This document shows positions 1 to 5,865 of a stretch of DNA of 17,077 nucleotides, piece after piece. Source of the stretch: Methanoregulaceae archaeon. GTDB taxonomy: Archaea > Halobacteriota > Methanomicrobia > Methanomicrobiales > Methanospirillaceae. Under the pieces are notes generated by a model that had not been told where the DNA came from, searched no databases, and worked only from the letters and a program-made list of their open reading frames with translations. Position 1 is the first letter of the stretch. Each line of letters starts with the position of its first letter. The stretch spans positions 1-17,077 of the forward strand of contig JAJRBP010000128.1 in NCBI GenBank assembly GCA_028679405.1, given 5' to 3'. The position numbers and the translations under genes are program-made.

Positions 1-116
1 ACCCATTTCCCACGGAATTCAGAGAGACGTTTCTTCCCCTGCGTTGTCTCCGCCTCGAAATCGGGTGCAGGTTCACCAAGGACCGGTAGAGACTGCGCGG
101 GGAGTTCCCCACACAT
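1..116 (-). CDS. peroxiredoxin (AhpC/TSA type), N-terminal part only
   Basis: The first 38 codons of a peroxiredoxin are visible; the rest lies beyond the left edge. The stretch PVLGEPAPDFEAETTQGK, followed by LSEFRGKW, is the usual opening of archaeal peroxiredoxins just before the strand that leads to the peroxidatic Cys, which is outside the window. Peroxiredoxins reduce H2O2 and organic peroxides in the cytoplasm using thiols. The start is well supported: the ATG at 116-114 overlaps the stop of the upstream gene by one base (TGATG), and AAGGAGGG sits about seven bases before it, one of the best ribosome-binding sites in the window. It is the third gene of a desulforedoxin / AhpD-like / peroxiredoxin operon. 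The 1-Cys or 2-Cys class cannot be decided from this fragment. Confidence 0.85.
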   Translation of the reverse strand, partial: MCGELPAQSLPVLGEPAPDFEAETTQGKKRLSEFRGKW

Positions 117-466
117 CAGGCTCCCTCCTTCATGACCTCATCAAGCTGTGCCTTGCCGTACACGTATGCAGGCATCCCCGCAAGGAGGAACGCGACCCTC
201 AGGGCCTCTTCGACCTCTTTCTTCGTAATCCCCAGGTTTGCTGCACCAATGAGCTGGGCATGCGTCGCATGGGTGTCCCGGAGGGATGCGGCGATGGCGA
301 TCGCGATCAACTTCTTCGTTTTCCGGGTGAGCACCCCGTCGTCCCAGATATGGCCTTCAAGTTTCATCACCATCTCGAACATCTCGGGGTCCCTGACGGT
401 GAGTTCTTTGAAGAACTTCGGGACCTTCCCGATCTGCCCCTCGAGTTCTTTCAGATCCCTGGTCAT
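116..466 (-). CDS. carboxymuconolactone decarboxylase / AhpD-like protein without cysteines
   Basis: A 116-residue all-helical protein of the CMD/AhpD family, recognised from the pattern LTRKTKKLIAIAIAASLRDT near residues 46-65 and the following GITKKEVEEALRVAF block (79-93). AhpD relatives normally carry a redox-active CxxC and a downstream His at the helix after the IAIA segment. Here that site reads RDTHATHAQ (63-71): both cysteines are replaced, and the whole protein contains no Cys, although two His (66, 69) are present. It therefore cannot work as a thiol peroxidase or disulfide relay by the AhpD mechanism. The start at 466 is chosen because GAGGG lies eight bases upstream inside the preceding gene; an in-frame codon at 502 would overlap the desulforedoxin gene. 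It lies two bases after desulforedoxin and overlaps the peroxiredoxin start by one base. The family is fairly certain, the activity unknown. Confidence 0.85.
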   Translation of the reverse strand: MTRDLKELEGQIGKVPKFFKELTVRDPEMFEMVMKLEGHIWDDGVLTRKTKKLIAIAIAASLRDTHATHAQLIGAANLGITKKEVEEALRVAFLLAGMPAYVYGKAQLDEVMKEGA

Positions 467-468
467 GT

Positions 469-597
469 TTATCCCTCGATAAGGTTCATCGGCTGGCCGC
501 AACAGACAAGTTCGCCGCCTCCGGCCACTCTCACGACAACCACGTTTCCGCAGATCTCACACTCGTAGACCTGACCTTCCTTGGATACATTCACCAT
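469..597 (-). CDS. desulforedoxin-like protein (42 aa)
   Basis: A 42-residue protein with the desulforedoxin fold signature: VYECEICGN (Cys13, Cys16) and, after a Val-rich strand and a Gly-rich turn, [13 protein letters not shown] (Cys32, Cys33). This CxxC...CC arrangement binds one mononuclear Fe(SCys)4 centre and is the same module found at the N-terminus of desulfoferrodoxin (superoxide reductase). The catalytic superoxide reductase domain is absent, so this is a free-standing electron carrier. The ATG at 597-595 has GGAG nine bases upstream. It is first in an operon with the AhpD-like protein and peroxiredoxin, which suggests it passes electrons in peroxide or superoxide defence; the partner is inferred, not shown. 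Confidence 0.85.
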   Translation of the reverse strand: MVNVSKEGQVYECEICGNVVVVRVAGGGELVCCGQPMNLIEG

Positions 598-700
598 TCA
601 CATCTTCTCCATGCAGTTTCTTCAAAAGACCGCGCCGCACTGGCACGTTATCCGGGCCATGCGGCCTGCCGGCCGGTGATTTCCCATCAGGGGATGAAAA

Positions 701-707
701 GATATAA
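701..707 (-). promoter_or_regulatory. TATA-like box for the desulforedoxin-AhpD-peroxiredoxin operon
   Basis: TTATATC on the minus strand lies just after the stop of the zinc-ribbon gene. It would place the transcription start near 678, giving a leader of about 80 bases before desulforedoxin. The leader holds a GC-rich palindrome (664-675) and a 12-codon mini-ORF (660-622). Confidence 0.4.
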
Positions 708-709
708 GG

Positions 710-952
710 TTACTGGTTACTCTTCCCACGTTTCGGGGGGCTGCGGGCATCTTCAGGAGTCTTGACGTCCGGGCGTATATGGGTCATCGGGAAACACTGG
801 TACTCCTCGCATGCACAGGCCGCACACTTGCGCAGGTCCTGCTCCGACTTATCGAGCTCGTATTCTTTGCCGCAGTCGATGCACACGTACTTCCCTGGAC
901 CGACCTTCTCTCCGGCCCGATACTGTTTTTTCTCGGTCAATTGATACACCAC
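710..952 (-). CDS. small zinc-ribbon / rubredoxin-like protein
   Basis: An 80-residue soluble protein of the zinc-ribbon type whose N-terminal pattern YRAGEKVGPGKYVCIDCGKE leads to a second knuckle, RKCAACACEEYQC. Cys24/Cys27 and Cys43/Cys46 would bind Zn or Fe; Cys48 and Cys53 are extra. The hydrophilic tail (about 55-80) is rich in Pro, Lys and Arg and probably disordered. Similar 'GEKVGPGxYxCxxCG' proteins are annotated only as zinc ribbons, so the role is unknown. The start is GTG at 952 (or the adjacent GTG at 949). No separated ribosome-binding site exists, and a TATA box at 972-980 predicts transcription from about 950, so the mRNA is probably leaderless. It is divergent from the FMN reductase and upstream of the desulforedoxin operon. 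Confidence 0.75.
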   Translation of the reverse strand: MVYQLTEKKQYRAGEKVGPGKYVCIDCGKEYELDKSEQDLRKCAACACEEYQCFPMTHIRPDVKTPEDARSPPKRGKSNQ

Positions 953-971
953 CTCGTTCTATGGACGGGGA

Positions 972-980
972 ATTATATAT
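972..980. promoter_or_regulatory. near-symmetric TATA element between zinc-ribbon and FMN reductase genes
   Basis: ATTATATAT reads as a TATA box in both directions. On the minus strand it lies about 26 bases from the GTG start of the zinc-ribbon gene (leaderless). On the plus strand it would start a transcript near 1003, leaving a 57- or 90-base leader before the FMN reductase. Confidence 0.5.
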
Positions 981-1092
981 GACTTTGGTTCCCGCGTCAA
1001 TAGCGAAATCCAAACCAGGATACCTCCACCTTCCCTTTCAGGCGGCCAATACAGGACAAATGTTAAGGGACAGTCAGACGGATCTCTCTCTC

Positions 1093-1692
1093 ATGGGTTG
1101 CCAGATCGTTGCATTGCTCGGAAGTCCTCTGAAGAATGGAAACACCGCAAAACTCCTGGACCGGGCGGTACAGGGGGCGAAGGATGCGGGTTGTGAAGTT
1201 GAGACCATTGTAGTTCCGTTCCTTGATTTCGAGGCGTGTATGGAGATGTTCTTCTGCGTCGACCACGAGATATGCGGGATGGAGGATGCGATGGTCCAGA
1301 TATATCCGAAGTTCCGTTCACTTGACGGGATCATTGTTGCGACTCCGGTGATGACAATGGGTATCCCCGGAAAACTGAAGTCCTTCATGGACCGTTTCCA
1401 GGTATTCTACATGGCCAAGTACGTGAGGAAGCAGCCGTTGGTACCGAAGGAACTGAAGGCGCACCGTCGGGGGTTATACATCGGGATATCGGGAATGAAG
1501 GTGCCGGATGTCTTCGAGGGGTCGAAGAGGTCAATGAAGACGTTCTTTGATATCATAGACGTGAGTTATGGAAATGAACTGCTGATTAACGACATGGACA
1601 ATATCCGCGATATCGGGACAAAACCTGAACTGCTGGAGGAAGCATACCGGAAAGGGCTCGATTTAGGTAAAGCAGTCGCCGGGAAGGAGTGA
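1093..1692 (+). CDS. NAD(P)H-dependent FMN reductase / iron-sulfur flavoprotein-like
   Basis: A 199-residue flavodoxin-fold protein. The N-terminal VALLGSPLKNGNTAKLL (6-22) is the FMN phosphate-binding loop, and DGIIVATPVMTMGIPGKLKS (78-97) followed by FMDRF is the second flavin-binding segment. Between them lies EACMEMFFCVDHEIC (Cys49, Cys55, Cys61). Relatives called iron-sulfur flavoproteins have C-x2-C-x2-C-x5-C here; the second position is Met52, so one cluster ligand is missing. The expected role is cytoplasmic transfer of electrons from a reduced carrier to FMN or a partner. ATG 1093 is preferred because the fold begins there; an in-frame ATG at 1060 would add 11 residues, and neither has a good ribosome-binding site. 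It converges on radC with a 22-base gap. Confidence 0.8.
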   Translation: MGCQIVALLGSPLKNGNTAKLLDRAVQGAKDAGCEVETIVVPFLDFEACMEMFFCVDHEICGMEDAMVQIYPKFRSLDGIIVATPVMTMGIPGKLKSFMDRFQVFYMAKYVRKQPLVPKELKAHRRGLYIGISGMKVPDVFEGSKRSMKTFFDIIDVSYGNELLINDMDNIRDIGTKPELLEEAYRKGLDLGKAVAGKE

Positions 1693-1714
1693 GCAGCATC
1701 TCATCCGTGCTTGT

Positions 1715-2401
1715 TCAGATCAGGCCTCTCTCTTTCATCGAGAGATGACCCTGTTTCGTGATGATGATGTGATCCAGCAGCCTGATCCCGAGGATTCCGC
1801 CCGCCTCTGCAAGCTGCCTCGTTATCGCAATGTCCTGGTCGCTCGGTTCGAGCGATCCCGAAGGATGGTTGTGGACACAGATGATCGATGCCGCCCTGTC
1901 CGTGATCGCATCAGCGTAGACCTCCCGCGGATGGACGAGGCTGTGGTTAAGGAGTCCGACTGTCACCGTCCTGTTTTCGAGGACTTCGCCCGCACCGCTC
2001 AGGGTAAGGCAGATAAAATATTCCTGTTTCTTCCCGCGGAGCATCTCCACGAGGGGGAGGACATCCTCGGGGCGGGTTACTATGGTGCGGCCGTTTTCCC
2101 CCTTTCCAAAATGCCTTCTCCCGATTTCAAGGCATGCAGCAATCTGAGCCGCCTTCGTAGGACCGACTCCAGGGATGGCGATAAGGTCGCGGAATGTCAG
2201 CGACCCGGGGTTATTTCCAAAATGTCCGAGGATTTCCTTCGAAATCTCAAAAACATCCTTTTCACGGGTTCCGCTTCCGACAATTGCGGCGATCAGTTCC
2301 CTGTCCGTAAGGACACCCGCTCCATTCCGTGCAATCTTTTCACGTGGCCGGTCAGCATCCGGGAGATCCCGCATTTTCTTCATGGTATCAGGTAGCTGCA
2401 T
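1715..2401 (-). CDS. radC: RadC family protein (JAB/MPN domain)
   Basis: A 228-residue protein close to the bacterial RadC length. Residues 17-50 form the RadC-specific N-terminus (RPREKI, LTDRELIAAIVGSGT). A helix-hairpin-helix follows at about 73-95 (IPGVGPTKAAQIAACLEIGRR). The JAB/MPN metal site is at 177-190: HNHPSGSLEPSDQD, i.e. His177, His179 and Asp190 with HxHx10D spacing. RadC was once linked to DNA repair, but its biochemical role is unsettled; the fold is related to metal-dependent isopeptidases. ATG 2401 is chosen over an upstream in-frame codon at 2494 because a TATA-like box at 2426-2431 places the transcription start within a few bases of it; 2383 is also possible. It is divergent from rubrerythrin, with no prophage genes nearby. 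Confidence 0.9.
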   Translation of the reverse strand: MQLPDTMKKMRDLPDADRPREKIARNGAGVLTDRELIAAIVGSGTREKDVFEISKEILGHFGNNPGSLTFRDLIAIPGVGPTKAAQIAACLEIGRRHFGKGENGRTIVTRPEDVLPLVEMLRGKKQEYFICLTLSGAGEVLENRTVTVGLLNHSLVHPREVYADAITDRAASIICVHNHPSGSLEPSDQDIAITRQLAEAGGILGIRLLDHIIITKQGHLSMKERGLI

Positions 2402-2425
2402 TCCGGGTGCGCAGCAGAATTGACC

Positions 2426-2431
2426 GTATAA
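2426..2431 (-). promoter_or_regulatory. TATA-like box for radC
   Basis: TTATAC on the minus strand is centred about 27 bases before the ATG at 2401, consistent with a leaderless or nearly leaderless transcript. Confidence 0.4.
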
Positions 2432-2531
2432 GAATTGGGTGCTCAATGTAAAAAAGCCTGGTGCGGGATTCGATCTCCCGGATTCCCGGGACAATCAGGT
2501 TTCACAGAATACTGGTACGCCTATGGGAATG

Positions 2532-2539
2532 TTCATATC
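2532..2539 (+). promoter_or_regulatory. weak TATA-like box for rubrerythrin
   Basis: TTCATATC is centred about 27 bases before the rubrerythrin ATG, and no ribosome-binding site lies between, so a leaderless transcript is plausible. The match is imperfect. Confidence 0.25.
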
Positions 2540-2563
2540 AATTTTGGTCATACATGAGAACAC

Positions 2564-3064
2564 ATGTCGACGAATGAGAATGCAATGGCTGCGTTTGCGG
2601 GAGAGTCCCAGGCAAACCGGAAGTATGCGGTATTCGCCGAGAAGGCAAACGAAGAAGGATTCAGGAACATCGCCCGGCTCTTCCAGGCCGCATCGGAGGC
2701 AGAAGCAATCCATGCCCGGAAGCTCCTCATGGCCATCAAGAAAATCGGGAAGACGGAAGAGAACCTTAACGGGGCAGTAGCAGGGGAGACTCACGAGTTC
2801 ACCGAGATGTATCCACAGTTCCTCAAGGAGGCGGAAGCCGAAAAACAGAGCGACGCTGCGCTCATCTTCACGTACGCGATGAAAGCCGAGGAGGTCCATG
2901 CAGGGCTCTATAAGGAAGCGCTCAGGGCATTGAAGGCGGGACAGGACCTCTCGAACAGGAAGGTCCAGTATTGTCCGATCTGCGGAAACGTCTTCCTCGG
3001 CGAAGCACCGGATCGCTGTCCGATATGCAATGCATTCCGTAAAGTGTTCAAAGAGGTTGTATAA
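2564..3064 (+). CDS. rbr: rubrerythrin
   Basis: A 166-residue rubrerythrin with both canonical domains. The N-terminal four-helix ferritin-like domain (about 1-130) carries the diiron ligand motifs FAGESQANRKY (Glu14), EAEAIH (Glu47, His50), GETHEF (Glu75, Glu78) and AEEVH (Glu109, His112). The C-terminal rubredoxin-like domain has CPICG (Cys137, Cys140) and CPIC (Cys152, Cys155) for one Fe(SCys)4. Rubrerythrins reduce H2O2 to water in anaerobes, taking electrons through rubredoxin-like carriers. Length and domain order are normal and nothing is missing. The start at 2564 matches the usual short N-terminus; a second ATG lies seven codons later. It precedes the Grx-reductase fusion by 156 bases, probably under separate promoters. 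Confidence 0.95.
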   Translation: MSTNENAMAAFAGESQANRKYAVFAEKANEEGFRNIARLFQAASEAEAIHARKLLMAIKKIGKTEENLNGAVAGETHEFTEMYPQFLKEAEAEKQSDAALIFTYAMKAEEVHAGLYKEALRALKAGQDLSNRKVQYCPICGNVFLGEAPDRCPICNAFRKVFKEVV

Positions 3065-3083
3065 AGAATCCCAATCGATAGAT

Positions 3084-3097
3084 GTGGCGGGCGCCAC
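3084..3097 (+). terminator. small GC hairpin after rubrerythrin
   Basis: GTGGC-GGGC-GCCAC is a perfect 5-bp stem with a 4-base loop 20 bases after the rubrerythrin stop, followed by a moderately T-rich run. It may be a terminator or chance; archaeal termination depends mainly on T-tracts and only a weak one is present. Confidence 0.25.
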
Positions 3098-3122
3098 CAG
3101 TTGATTTGATTAACCAGGAACG

Positions 3123-3129
3123 TATATTA
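3123..3129 (+). promoter_or_regulatory. TATA-like box for the Grx-reductase fusion gene
   Basis: TATATTA would give a transcription start near 3152 and a leader of about 70 bases before the ATG at 3221. It supports transcription separate from rubrerythrin. Confidence 0.4.
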
Positions 3130-3220
3130 CCAGTGGAAAAAAACGGCGGGAAAGCCGAATCAGACCGGCAGGATACGGTATGACCAGGTTGCCCGGGATA
3201 TTCGACAGGGTCGGAGTCGC

Positions 3221-4372
3221 ATGCCTGAAGTGACAGTATACTCGACAAAAAACTGCCCGTACTGCAGAATGGCGAAGGCCTATCTTGACCGGCTCGGGGT
3301 ATCCTACCGAAGCATCGATGTCGGCGAGGACACCGAGGCAGCAAAAGAGATGATCCAGCTGTCAGGTCAGCGGGGTGTGCCTGTAATTAAAGTGGACGAC
3401 GAGATTATCATCGGGTTCGATGCGCAACGTCTGAATGAGATCTTTGGAAAAGAGCGTAAAGCCGATGTTTCGGATGTCCTTATCATCGGCGCCGGGCCTG
3501 CCGGACTCACCGCAGCAGTTTATTGTGCGAGGAAATTCCTTTCATGTATTATTATCAGCGAGAATATCGGTGGGCAGGCCCTCGAGAGCTGGACGATCGA
3601 GAACTACATGGGCTACCGGATGGTGACCGGTGAAGACCTGATGCGTAAATTCGAGGACCAGGTGAGAGTGCATAACATCCACCTCGAACTCGACAGTGTC
3701 ACCGATATCACGCTGGAAGACGGTCTCTTCACCGCCAAAACCGTGAGCGACATGACCTATATCGCAAAGACCGTTATCCTTGCGCAGGGGATGAGGCCGA
3801 AGAAACTCGGGGTAGACGGCGAGGAACGGTTCCTTGGGAAGGGTCTCTCCGTATGTTCCACATGCGACGGCCCGCTCTTCCGGGATAAGGTAGTTGCGGT
3901 TGTCGGCGGTGGGAATTCAGCACTACAGACAGCGGTGGAGATGAGCGCAATCGCGAAAGAGGTCCACCTGGTCGTGAGGAGTTCGATCAAGGCCGATGAA
4001 GCGTATGTAAGGAATTACGAGAAAAAGAAGAATATCGTTATCCACAGCGCTTCCACGATATCAGCGCTCCATGGGGAGAACCTGTTGTCGGCTATCACGA
4101 TAAAGGACCAAAAGACAGCTCAGGAGACAGTAATCGCAGTTGACGCAGTTTTCGCAGAAATCGGGTGGATACCGAACACCGACATGGTCTCAGACATGGT
4201 CGCCCTGAATGAACGCGGGGAGGTCGTGATCGACGTCAACTGCCACACGAATGTTCCAGGGATCTTCGCTGCCGGGGATGTCTCCAGCGTAAGATCCAAG
4301 CAGATCATCATTGCGGCCGGAGAAGGCGCAAAAGCGGCGCTCGAAGTGTATGATTACCTGATGCGGCTCTGA
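3221..4372 (+). CDS. glutaredoxin-like / AhpF-like thioredoxin reductase fusion
   Basis: A 383-residue two-domain flavoprotein. Residues 1-77 form a glutaredoxin fold with NCPYC (Cys12, Cys15) and the cis-Pro loop RGVPVI (51-56). Residues 84-383 form a thioredoxin-reductase core: FAD motif IIGAGPAG (88-95), redox CSTC followed by DGPLF (Cys212, Cys215), NAD(P)-binding GGGNSA (229-234) and a second FAD motif, IFAAGDV (348-354). The pieces DGPLF, GGGNSA, IKADE and KQIIIAAGEGAKAAL resemble the AhpF peroxiredoxin reductase more than classical TrxB, and the HRR motif that holds the NADPH phosphate is replaced by VVRSS. It probably moves electrons from NADH, or possibly another donor, through FAD and CSTC to CPYC and then to a peroxiredoxin. 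A Grx-like protein with an AhpF-like reductase is known as a separate pair in Clostridium pasteurianum; here they are fused. GGAG lies four bases before the ATG. Confidence 0.9.
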   Translation: MPEVTVYSTKNCPYCRMAKAYLDRLGVSYRSIDVGEDTEAAKEMIQLSGQRGVPVIKVDDEIIIGFDAQRLNEIFGKERKADVSDVLIIGAGPAGLTAAVYCARKFLSCIIISENIGGQALESWTIENYMGYRMVTGEDLMRKFEDQVRVHNIHLELDSVTDITLEDGLFTAKTVSDMTYIAKTVILAQGMRPKKLGVDGEERFLGKGLSVCSTCDGPLFRDKVVAVVGGGNSALQTAVEMSAIAKEVHLVVRSSIKADEAYVRNYEKKKNIVIHSASTISALHGENLLSAITIKDQKTAQETVIAVDAVFAEIGWIPNTDMVSDMVALNERGEVVIDVNCHTNVPGIFAAGDVSSVRSKQIIIAAGEGAKAALEVYDYLMRL

Positions 4373-4391
4373 TCGCCAAAACACCGGTACT

Positions 4392-5702
4392 TTATTTCAA
4401 TCCAGTCTTCTCTTCAGGACTCTCGATTTCTTCCTGATGATTAATCCTGAAACTTTTCCGGAAGAGGACAATCCGGTTTGTATTCGTGCCTGCCCTGTTA
4501 TTCCCAATGCCCCAGATATTCGAGGTTTTTGTAAAACGCTGGCGGTTGATGAGTATTCCCTCGCAGGAAAAACCTGCAGCGGTCCCAAGAGGTACGACAT
4601 ACTCGTCGAGCCTTATCGTCCCTTTCCTCACCTCCCCCACCTCGAATGCGACCGCCCCTCCCGGTCTCGTAATCCGGTGGAGCTCCCGAAACACCTGAGT
4701 CATCACCCCGGTCCAGTCCTGCACTGACCTTGTCACTGTGATCTGGTTTCCGATAAGGTCGCTGTCCAGCATGTTGAACCAGCACCGCAGCCAGTTATCC
4801 AGCCTGTACTGCACCACATCGAGAAATGGGGGGGACGTAACCGTGAGCATGACTGAATCTTCCGGTATGCAAGGCGTTGACCTGGCGTCGCACGAGAGAA
4901 AGACTGCGTCGCGGGAAGTCTTCTCCAGCATTTCCCTTTCGGTGGCTGAGAGGTTCCGGACCAGGCTCCGGGATTTGGTAAGGATGAGAGAATGGGTGTC
5001 CCGGTATTCAGGGGTCTGGGATCTCCGTTCATTGAGTTTCCTTTGTCTTTCCGGTGAGACCGCCTGGTTTGGCGGAAGGGTGTAAACTGAAAAAAAGCCC
5101 CTGGAATGCCCTGTAAGGCGATTTGTGGCGACCATCCGGATCCAGGAATCGATCTGGTCTTCCTTCCCGGATTCTGACCTGTCTGAAAGGTACCTCCGGA
5201 GGTCAAGAATTTCGGCAAGAGTATCTCTATGGAAGAACATGGAGAGATCGACACCGTACTCAGCTTCCCGGCTCACCGGGATTTTTTCCAGCCTGTCAGC
5301 AATATCATCAAGGGTCGGAGGTTTGAGACGGGGACGCGTGAGGATGATCGAAAGCGGGTTCCGGTCATTGGATATCACCCCCCGTCCAAGGAGTGCAGCC
5401 TCGATAACGGTTGTTCCACGACCGCTGAAAGGATCATAGACCACATCCCCGGGCTCTGTCAGTCTGCTTATAAAAAAAGCAGGAAGCTGGGGTTTGAAGC
5501 AGGCACGGTAAGAGATCTCATGGATCGAGTTCCCCCGTCTCTGGCCTGCGGTCCAGAATTCCCCCGTATACTTTCGGACACACTCTCCTCCAACCTGGAT
5601 AAGTTCGGTGACGGGTCCGCCCGCCGGGCTCTCTGCAGAACCTTCCGCTCTGCCGCGATCGCTCGTGAACAATCCTATGCGTCCGGGATTCATCTTGTTC
5701 AT
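4392..5702 (-). CDS. orphan DNA methyltransferase, N4-cytosine type
   Basis: A 436-residue class I SAM-dependent DNA methyltransferase. A HEISYRACFKPQLP segment (61-74) precedes motif I, DPFSGRGTT (90-98), which binds SAM, and SNDRNP (111-116). Motif IV, TSPPF (289-293), is the catalytic loop of the kind used for exocyclic amino methylation, more often N4-cytosine with this SPPF/Y form. About 170 residues between motifs I and IV probably hold the target-recognition region. The C-terminal GTNTNRIVLFRK (405-416) is common in this family. ATG 5702 is chosen because CCGGAG lies six bases upstream; the longer in-frame reading to 5837 has no such support. No restriction endonuclease is adjacent, so it may be a solitary regulatory or protective enzyme. 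It converges on the Grx-reductase gene with a 19-base gap. Confidence 0.85.
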   Translation of the reverse strand: MNKMNPGRIGLFTSDRGRAEGSAESPAGGPVTELIQVGGECVRKYTGEFWTAGQRRGNSIHEISYRACFKPQLPAFFISRLTEPGDVVYDPFSGRGTTVIEAALLGRGVISNDRNPLSIILTRPRLKPPTLDDIADRLEKIPVSREAEYGVDLSMFFHRDTLAEILDLRRYLSDRSESGKEDQIDSWIRMVATNRLTGHSRGFFSVYTLPPNQAVSPERQRKLNERRSQTPEYRDTHSLILTKSRSLVRNLSATEREMLEKTSRDAVFLSCDARSTPCIPEDSVMLTVTSPPFLDVVQYRLDNWLRCWFNMLDSDLIGNQITVTRSVQDWTGVMTQVFRELHRITRPGGAVAFEVGEVRKGTIRLDEYVVPLGTAAGFSCEGILINRQRFTKTSNIWGIGNNRAGTNTNRIVLFRKSFRINHQEEIESPEEKTGLK

Positions 5703-5865
5703 TGCGATCTCCGGTATTAGATCTGCCGCCGGGCTATTAATTGCTGGGGATTGATTATCGGGTGAATGGAAAACAAAACCGGGGATCCTCACGAAGTACA
5801 GCTCAAAAGACCTTAGTGGATTCCCGGGGCAAGACATTAACCATTGGCGTCCAACACTATTCGCA

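Noticed and set aside
44..568. Long plus-strand reading frame (174 codons) opposite the AhpD-like and desulforedoxin genes
   Set aside because: It is antisense to three genes with clear family motifs and ribosome-binding sites, and its own translation is low-complexity and Pro/His-rich.
811..1092. N-terminal extension of the FMN reductase back to 811
   Set aside because: It overlaps the zinc-ribbon gene and its promoter, is basic and unrelated to flavodoxin folds, and the FMN-binding fold starts at 1093.
3065..3220. Single operon for rubrerythrin and the Grx-reductase fusion
   Set aside because: A hairpin and a separate TATA-like box lie between them, so independent transcripts are more likely, though not proven.
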